Assembly (NCBI GenBank): GCA_007922305.1
Contig: ML677333.1
Coordinates: 17,491,272 to 17,555,271, forward strand
DNA length: 64,000 nt
Direction of reading: 5' to 3'
From: Dermatemys mawii
Lineage: Eukaryota; Chordata; Testudines; Dermatemydidae
The position numbers were made by a program, and so were the translations under genes. A model generated the notes under the pieces. That model was not told where the DNA came from. It saw only the letters and a program-made list of their open reading frames with translations, and searched no databases. Position 1 is the stretch's first letter. Every line of letters starts with the position of its first letter. Below are positions 56,362-64,000 of this stretch, piece after piece.

Positions 56362-56646
56362 GGCCTGGTTTACACTAGCGGGGAAGGTCGACCTAAGATA
56401 CGCAACTTCAGTTATGTGAATAACGCAGCTGAAGTTGACGCATCTTAGGTCTACTTACCTGCCATCCTCACAGCAGCAGCGGTTGGCGACGGGCTCTCCT
56501 GTCGACTCCAGCTTGCACCTTTTGGCGAGCTGAAGTTCCGGAGTCGACTTTGAGGACCAATTTATTGGGTCATGACGAGACACGATAAATCGATCCCCAA
56601 TAGATTGATCTCTACCTGTCAATCCAGCCGGTAGTGTAGACAAGGC
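56362..56646. mobile_element. PIF/Harbinger-like MITE with internal hairpins
   Basis: Ends ggcctggtttacacta and tagtgtagacaaggc are inverse-related. A left TAA is present; the right flank has decayed (ttt). The internal stem gatacgcaacttcagttatg against gcagctgaagttgacgcatc, the next step gtcgactcca, and a third stem (atttattggg/ccaatagat) match the architecture of 15899-16192. Confidence 0.75.
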
Positions 56647-57743
56647 TTTGTTATAGTCCAGAAATTATTAACAACTGCCACAGAGGATATTCCAAAAGGG
56701 CATGTGTGTGATACTTTTTTCTTATTTCCACGAGAATTTATAACTTTCTTTTGTAGTTCAAAGATATGTGGCACTTGCAATAACAGAGTTTATATGTAAA
56801 GGTCACTTAGTGTGTTTCACATTTTCCACCTAATCCTTACGGTCTTATCTGCCACTATCATCAATATTTGCTAAACTGGGAGTTTAAAATATTGTGAAGA
56901 AGGTTCAAATGATTGATAATCTGCATTCTGATGAGTTTAACTATAATATCCATGCACTTCCGTTCAAATATAAGGTGAAACATGACAACTGCTATGTAGA
57001 AATTGATTTTTTTTAAATACTAGTTGGAAATGTCATTTATCAAATAAAGCAATGTCTCATAACTCAACGTCCACTTATAAGCCTTGAGTGACAATAGCTG
57101 ATTAACATCACAGCTCAGAAAGAACGAGCATTCTTCTGTAGCTTGCTTGATAGGAGCTTAATGTTTATTATGACTTTAAAGAGTATTTTTTAATATTTGG
57201 AAACTCTTACATATTTTTATATCAAAAGATGCCTCTCCCTTCCCAATGTTATCTTTGTTATATTCAATTTGTCTTTAAACTACATGCATTGAAAAAGGAT
57301 CCAAGTTCTATAGTAGCAATACTGATTGTTAAATACTGATTATTTAACAGGACTGAGAATCAAGACTCAAAGGTCTCAGCCCTAAACAAAAGACTTTGCT
57401 AAACTGGATTAACACTAAACTTGTATCGATAGCATAAGGAAAATAATCCAAACCTTTCAAATCAATAGATGAGCAAGAGCTGTGAAATTCAGATCCAGAG
57501 TTTGAAAACTCCCAGTTTGGGTTTAGCATAGAGACTGGAACCATCCATTATAGTTTGAATCTGTTATCTGGCCCATCTCTGCTCTCCAAAAGTTCAGTGA
57601 TGCTCAGATCAAACGGCCTGGCTTGAACCCATCTCTGATTAGACCTATAACTTCTTTAAAAACAAAACATCTGAAATCCAAAAACACTCTAAGTTAAGAT
57701 CATCCTAAAATGAGTAAAGGCCTGAATGCTGGAAATGCAGAGT
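56647..57743. other. Unassigned non-coding sequence
   Basis: No gene or repeat family recognised. Confidence 0.4.
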
Positions 57744-57745
57744 TA

Positions 57746-57836
57746 TGGGGCTAGATCCTCAGCTGGTGTAAATTGGCCTGCTTGCACTGATTTGCATGGT
57801 GCTGCACCAATTTATACCAGCTGAGCCTCTGGCCCA
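57746..57836. mobile_element. 91-bp palindromic MITE with TA duplication
   Basis: Arms tggggctagatcctcagctg and cagctgagcctctggccca are inverse complements over about 30 bp. TA at 57744-57745 and 57837-57838 flanks it, which suits a Tc1/mariner-type mobiliser. Almost the entire element folds on itself. Confidence 0.82.
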
Positions 57837-57838
57837 TA

Positions 57839-58181
57839 GTTTCTCAAAAAGGAGTAATTCTACCTTTTCACCTTCACACCACTGGTCCTAGCCTATCTTG
57901 AATGTTTTGTCGAATGACATACCCTTGGCTCTGAATCTAGGATTAGCATCTAATTTTTGAAAAATGGACATCATTAAAATAGATATTGGGTAGTCTTTCT
58001 CAGGCTTCTGTTGGAATGCTGGACCCAGCTCGATTCCTTTCGGCTAAGAATAAGTTATCACTAACTCTCATGCACTTTCTCCTTGACATCATTGCAGAGG
58101 AATTCAGCTGTGTGGATGTTTCATAGAGATGCACAGTAGTATTGTCAGGGAGAGGACCACACACCCATGCAGCCATTGTTC
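57839..58181. other. Unassigned non-coding sequence
   Basis: No gene or repeat family recognised. Confidence 0.4.
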
Positions 58182-58183
58182 TA

Positions 58184-59159
58184 CAGGAACTCCTCACCTA
58201 AAGTCGCCCCGGTTAACATTGTTTCGATGTTAAGTTGCTGATCAATTAGGGAACATACTCATTTAAAGTTGTGCAATGCTCCCTTATAAAGTTGTTTGGC
58301 AGCAGCCTGCTTTGTCCACTGCTTGCAGGAAGAGCAGCCCATTGGCACTAGCTGGTGGGGGCTTGGAACCAGGGTGGACCAGCAGCCCCCCTATCAGCTG
58401 CCCGCTCCCCTAAGTTTCCTGTGTGGCAGCCACCCAGCAAGTTATCAACTGCCGGCAGTTCCACTGTCCCTCCCCCTACTGCCATGTGCTGCTCCTGCCC
58501 TCTGCCTTGGAGCTGCTCCTGGGATCCTCCTTGTTGTGGGTGGGTGGAGGAAGGAGGAAAAGGGAAGGACTAATGTCAGTGTGTCTTCCTCCCCACTGCT
58601 CCTGCATCCCACTTTCCCCTTCTATATGTAGAGCAGGATGGGGACACACACAGACAGAACTTGGGGCAGCAGCTGCTGTCTCAACTTCCTGATTCACTTA
58701 AAAAGACAATGTACTTAAGAGTGGGGTTAGCCTACTTAAAGGGGCAATGCGCATCTCTCTCTCACACATGGTGTGTGTCTCTGTCTGCCATGCTGCCTTT
58801 TAGAATGTGGGTTACATTAACAACAATGTGTTAATCCTTGAGAGCTCAGCCAAAAGCTAGTTCATCATTTATCAGCAAAGTATTCCCTGGGAAATATCCC
58901 ACTCTCTAACTTCACCACTTCAGCCAAGCTTCACAATCATCATCGCTGTGTACAGTATTAAATTGTTTGTTTAAAACATACACACTGTATGTGTATATAG
59001 AGGGTTTTTTTCGTCTGGTGAAAAAAATTTCCCTGGAACCTAGCCGTCCCCCACTCCATTTACATTAATTCTTATGGAGAAATTGGAGTCACTTAATATC
59101 ATTTTGCTTAAGCCACATTTTTCAGAAACATAACTACACTGTTAAGCGAGGCGTTCCTG
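58184..59159. mobile_element. 976-bp Tigger-like non-autonomous element
   Basis: TA duplications lie at 58182-58183 and 59160-59161. Ends caggaactcctcacctaaag and ttaagcgaggcgttcctg are inverse-related over about 19 bp. Just inside, a gttaacattgtttcgatgtt stretch and its inverse-like right counterpart extend the similarity. The interior is C/T-rich with short overlapping frames on both strands that show no transposase motif. I take it as a deletion derivative of a pogo/Tigger transposon. Confidence 0.87.
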
Positions 59160-59161
59160 TA

Positions 59162-60999
59162 CTCTGAAACAAGATATGGCATGTGCTGCCTTCCTTTCTG
59201 CCATTCTGACTTCTGACAATGGCCTCTGCAGAAGAGTTTGGGGACCCTGAGCCCCACTCCAACATCTCTTGACAAATCTAGCAGTGCCAGCAGTGGCATT
59301 AAGGTTAAACCTGTTTTTCAAGGATGTTTCACCCTTTTTGAACACTAGAAAGGTGACTGTGCTAGCCCTAATCATATCTTTTTACACTCATTTTAAATGT
59401 GAAGTAAATCTGGTTTTTGTTAGATTTTTATTTATAGCCAACATGTTCTGTTTCTAACGTGGCTGGGGTACATGTGTAAAATAGTTAAATCACATTAAAC
59501 ATACCCAAAATATAATAGTATCCATCCTGGTATCTTGACCTTATTCAACCATATCAACCACTGGCTATCAGTATCAAGTGAGAATGCTCTTTAAAAATAA
59601 GTCCTCTCACATCTGGGTCAAATAAACTCTGCATAATTAGTAAATATCTTGTTCATCTCTCCATTACCTGCAACTTGAGAGCTTTTCTCATCTTTGATAA
59701 TATTAAGACCAATGTCTCATTGTTTACATTACTTCCATCAATATGTCAATAGCATACCCAGTTTTTCCTCCCCTCCCAATAAGCAGATCCTAACCAAAAA
59801 ATTGCAGGTTCAGCTTTTCCATGCAAGATCTTGTGTTAAACATATACTTAGCATCCGGAGGCTACACAACAATGCTTTCCTGTTCAGTGCTCTGTAGTTA
59901 TGTCATTTGTACCTTTCTTTTCTACATTCATTTGTTCTTGTAATTTGTTTTTTTTTTTAATTTGCTGAGGCACAAGGTGACCCTGTGATTTAAAGAAATT
60001 TGTCTAGACCATGAGATATTACCCTTTATTCCATTTTCTTGAGCTATGTGAGTTTATGAAGGTTAAACCTGGTAAAAGCTCCAGGAATACAAATTTCACA
60101 CGTTAGAATGGGAACTATCCTATACTTCATGCACAATGCAAGGTCTGACAGCTACTTAAGGAGGCTTTGCAGTTCAGAGTTGCACTAGCTTGTCGTTTCA
60201 GAGCTATTTTTATTATGTTTTAATGGGAAACAAACTTAATTAGATCAGCATCTGTACTTTATGCTGCATTGTGTATCCCAAAGTTAGTACTGTATTATTT
60301 TTCTACATTCAAATTACATTTCAGCTTACTAGAAAATTGCTTACCCGTAATAACTCTTCTGTAAAGATAGCATCAAATGACTCAGACTCTTGGCCCCTTA
60401 TGTTGGAAGCACAATGTCCAATAATTCTCCTAGCTTTTAGGACCTCTGCAGTACTGGTCGTTGAGCCCCCAACCAAATCCCTCCATTCTAATTGTCAGAG
60501 TCCCCCTTAGAATCATCCAGTAAGTTCCCGACAACACAGCAAGCAAAAATTCCCATAAATACAGTGCTGAAACAAACACACAAGAGCTGTCTGACAGGAT
60601 GAACAAAAATCAATGTAATGAGCACAGTGTGTTTTGGCATGTGGGTGAGTGGAAATCTTGTGTGGTCTTCAAAAGAAAAAAAATTACACATGAACAATTT
60701 TATTTAAAGGCAGGCTAGATTTTGCATTACACTCCAGACTTTTGGCATCACCTGAGCTGCACAAAGGAACCAGATTCTAACCATAACTCACCAGCAAAGA
60801 ATTTTCCCAAAGGAGGTGAACTTTTCACTGGAGGAACACTGGCAGAAACATTTCCTGCCTCAGCTGTCCTGATTGCAGTGTAGAGGGTGCTGAGGGAGGG
60901 AGATGATGTGGTGGAATTCTGTTCCACTATGGTGAGCCTCCACTGGCGTAAGATCCCTTAGGGCTAGCACTTTCTCCTTTGCCTCTCTATAGTAGAAGA
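59162..60999. other. Unassigned non-coding sequence
   Basis: No gene or repeat family recognised. Confidence 0.4.
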
Positions 61000-61013
61000 G
61001 TCTGTGGAATTAT

Positions 61014-61655
61014 AGTGGGGCAGTCACCCTGCTCCCACCTTAAATGGGTTAAAACAGGGCTGGGGGGAAAGCAGAAAACCTAGTCTGATTGGGGAAGCAG
61101 CCACAGCTGTGGCCAGCCCAATCCGGGCTCAGCTGGCCCTTATAAGAGGGCTATGGACTAGGAGCAGAGCAGTTTCTCTCAGGCTTTGGAGAGAGAAGGA
61201 CCTGGCTGCTCAGGGTACCTATGGTAGAGCAGGCTGGGAAAAGGCAAGAGGAGCTGGGAAGCTCCAGCCTGGCAACCCCCCAGGTTGCAGGCTTGGAACA
61301 AGGCCAAAAACAGGTACAAAAACAGGGTTGCAAAAATGCAGCGTGGGGCTAGGCAGAGGCAGCAGGTTCTACCCCCTTGCCAGTAATGAGTGGCCATTAC
61401 AGACTGCAGTCTGCCCCAGTGAGTGGGGCTAGATGACGACTGGCAGTAGCCACTGAGGCAAGGTGGAGATAGAGGGTTGGGGGTTCCCTAGGAGGGGAAA
61501 CCCAGAGTGCCAAGGGCACTGGGGTTCGGGAGGGACAAGGGGGCTAGTGCCAGGCGAGACACCAGCCTGGGGAGGGCGCTCCAAGGCTGATGCCAAGAGC
61601 TAAATCCCAGTCAACCACCAGGAGGTGCCACGCCGATGAGTCATCGCACTGCTAC
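61014..61655 (+). mobile_element. Solo LTR, gypsy-type
   Basis: Starts near tggggcagtcaccctgctcc. Promoter-like order: ctgattggggaagcagccac (CCAAT in inverse form at about 61083-61090), then a TATA-like cttataagagggc at about 61139-61151. Ends near cactgctaca. No internal region flanks it. The 107-codon plus frame inside is a shadow of the GC-rich leader. Confidence 0.62.
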
Positions 61656-61944
61656 AGGAACACAGTGAACAAAGTGGGCCAGTTTTGTTTAACTACATAT
61701 ATTGTAGCCTTTTCACCAAAATGATTCTTCACAGAATACAGGTGGTGGATTAGCTTCTGTTCTTCCTCATATGAATAATACATATATGCAGCCATCATGT
61801 CTCATGCGAAGCAACAACTCTTACCACCATAATTCCTGCAGCAAAGGTTGCCAAAGCAAACCAATACCCTACAAAGACCTTTTTTGTCATCTCCTCTCTT
61901 ACTTCTTAGGAAGAGAATTAATTAGTGCAAGCACTACTCTACTA

Positions 61945-62155
61945 TTATGTATTATGCATATTATTGTAATGGCAAGGAGCTCCAGTCATGGACCACGGCC
62001 CCATTGTGCTAGCAGCTGTACATACACAGAAGAGAAAGACAGTCCAAAGAGTTTACAATATACGGATACGGACAGACGGAGAGGGGAGTACCACAGAACA
62101 ATAAGACAATACTGGTCAGCATGATGGGCACTAGTCTCAGCACACCAGCAGCCTA
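61945..62155 (+). repeat. Reptile interspersed repeat, long copy
   Basis: Order: aaggagctccagtcatggac, ccccattgtgctagcagctg, tacatacacagaagagaaag, acagtccaaagagtttacaa, then caatactggtcagcatgatg and ctcagcacaccagcagccta. The same head appears at 29628-29712. This is a SINE- or LINE-type 3' region of uncertain family. Confidence 0.6.
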
Positions 62156-63140
62156 GCCATTGTCAGGTTTTCACTCCGGAGTTTGAACTGCCCTTTGGAC
62201 ATATAAACCTGGCCGTTCACAGCCCTCAGCATTGCACTGATATGCTCTCCTTCCATTAGAATCTCAGTGTGATGGCCGGTGCTTGCTGGAAGCACAGGCT
62301 AATGACCTTTAGTCACCACATCGCTAGTCTTCCCCTCGCCCGCATTCACATCTGGTGTCAGTCTGTCGTCATCTTTGTTTGGGGTGGAGTTGACCCTCTG
62401 GTCAGGTTAGCCATTCAATCCTCTCTCTTCCCAGTGTGGCACAGTACCTGGGAAGATAGAGGCTTGGTTACTGACCCTCCCCCACCCCAAGAATTCAACC
62501 CCAGCTATGGGTTTTGAAAGGCATGTATCCTTCCCCATCTCCCCACCAGTGTAGAGTCTAGAATGTAAGGGGCTTTGGGCCCTTTTTAATGAGACCTGGG
62601 GAGTGAGTTGGTAGGGGAGCCTGGACCCTCCCAGTCAATCAGGCTCCAGCCCAGGGCCCTGTAAAGGTTACTAAATGTCCAGTACCCAGAGCACCTTAAG
62701 ACTGTCCCCAGGCCACTTCCTCCCACCCACTCTGTTGTCCAAGTCTTACATACTGTCCCAAAACAGTAATAGAACAAGATGCTCATTGAACCTTCAGTCC
62801 ATCTGGGCTCAGCAGGTAGGCTCCTCTCTTCCACGAGACAGTTTCTACAGCACCCTTGCCCAGGAGCTCTCAGGGAAGCTCCTTCTCCTTTCCTTGTCAG
62901 CCTCTTTCTGAGCTGGTTGGCTCCACCTCAGGCTGGAGTATGCTCTGCCGGTGTGGCTGGATGGGGTTGTCTGGGCCTGGAGTAGCTCTTTAACCTTTTC
63001 AATTCTAGTGCAGGGTTTGTACATCCCATCACACTCAGAAACAAATCTGAGATTCAAGGATGCCATAAATTTGGTTTTTCCTTCTGGGCGTGAATACATA
63101 ATACATGCTCTCTCACTCTGTTCTCCAAACACTAAGCATA
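62156..63140. other. Unassigned; possible LTR-like segment 62595-63000
   Basis: 62595-63000 is C/T-rich with gctccagcccagggccctg, composition like an antisense LTR leader. No ends, promoter or duplication can be shown. Confidence 0.3.
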
Positions 63141-63217
63141 TAGGCCCTAATTCAGGGAAGCATGACTCAGGACAGCATATGAGCATGTGCTGAAGTACTG
63201 TCCTGAATCAGGGGCTC
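63141..63217. mobile_element. 77-bp palindromic MITE
   Basis: Arms taggccctaattcagggaag and gtcctgaatcaggggctca are inverse-related; the centre gcatatgagcatgtgc is itself near-palindromic. Related in arm sequence to 23725-23996. Confidence 0.65.
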
Positions 63218-64000
63218 AGTCACAGACAGCTCAAGGAATAATATTACCTAAGTTGTTCCACATCTTTCATCTCTTGCATGTTAGTTCTCAATCAGAATTG
63301 CGCCAGCCCTAAATCAATCATTTGTATTTCATGGAAGAACAGTTATGAGTTCCTGAACACTACATTGTGTAAAGATATGGCTAAAAACTGGTGCTTATCA
63401 TTAGGGAAAATGTGGGTAGGAAAGGATTTATTTTATGTGCAGGAAACAACAGATATTTCATTTTGTTTGCACAGAAGTCTGTCTCTTCCTGATATGAATG
63501 CTAGGCTGCAAGCACATTTCTGATCAAGTTTAGTAATTAAATTTAGCAGCAAATATGTTTTCTTATCAGGTTTGAGAATTTTTTGCTACTTCAGTGATTT
63601 ATGTCATGTTGACCTCAGATCAAGGCTGGTATTTTTAATTTAACTGTGGTGAAATTCCTTCATTTTCCAAAAGCATATAGCTTATTGAGGATTCTTTACA
63701 TTTCCTTGTTATGTTGGGATTGACTTGAAATAGATTGGATTGTTTCTAAAATGCTATTCTGTTTTTTATAAAGGTCATCAAACCACAGTAAAGGATCAGC
63801 ATGTCATTCTGCTTGAGTATGTGACTGTTATTACTTTATTCTTCCTAATTTAATCATCAAACGTATTCCTCTCACAAGACGGTAATTTTCTTGCAAGTGC
63901 AATTATATTTCACAGTATGCCTGCTGACTAGGCAGAAAAAGAGAAATAACTCATCAGAAAATTACAAAAAAGAATTAATCATCAACAGCATGTACAGTAA
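63218..64000. other. Unassigned non-coding sequence
   Basis: AT-rich, no gene or repeat family recognised. Confidence 0.4.

Overview
The window looks like non-coding, repeat-rich DNA from a reptile nuclear genome, most probably a turtle. I recognise no intact host gene, no convincing host exon, no tRNA or rRNA gene, and no prokaryotic feature. All open frames longer than about 130 codons are chance frames or decayed transposon genes. The turtle call is inference. It rests on the mixture of families: a Penelope-like element with a GIY-YIG endonuclease, CR1 LINE, DIRS/Ngaro-type and Ty3/gypsy remnants, MIR/CORE-type tRNA-SINE pieces, and many hAT, PIF/Harbinger-like and Tigger-like non-autonomous DNA transposons.

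Layout. 1-3.7 kb: mostly unassigned, with a Penelope terminal scrap and a tRNA-SINE. 3.7-6.8 kb: a near full-length, inactivated Penelope-like element (PLE) with palindromic, hammerhead-like terminal repeats, a broken N-terminal ORF, a reverse transcriptase with its YIDD motif intact, and a GIY-YIG endonuclease. 7.6-9.8 kb: a hAT element and LTR-like segments. 11.8-16.2 kb: a small hAT element, a Tigger-like MITE and a Harbinger-like MITE. 16.4-17.1 kb: the C-terminal end of a LINE reverse transcriptase. 18.3 kb: a 42-bp tandem repeat containing the only assembly gap. 18.5-25.5 kb: hAT elements, a DIRS/Ngaro-type reverse transcriptase remnant and several palindromic MITEs.

27.5-33 kb: SINE pieces, a hAT element and a minus-strand gypsy complex in the unusual order pol, LTR, gag, with a deleted CR1 copy inserted in pol. 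35.2-37.4 kb: a hAT transposase remnant joined to a second gypsy fragment with a probable LTR and a SINE. 42.5-43.9 kb: a four-layer nest of DNA transposons whose insertion order can be read from the target-site duplications. 44.7-45.7 kb: a long-TIR MITE. 49.9-52.9 kb: two hAT elements, a second PLE 3' end and an LTR-like segment. 54-64 kb: a MIR piece, a Harbinger-like MITE, palindromic MITEs, a 976-bp Tigger-like element and a solo gypsy-type LTR.

Nothing here works as a pathway. The coherent story is a history of transposition. Seven of eight hAT copies have clear 8-bp duplications (exact or 7 of 8), and the eighth matches at 6 of 8; they sort into two target-site classes. No restored element sequence is given. 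Family names come from remembered motif patterns, not from a database search.
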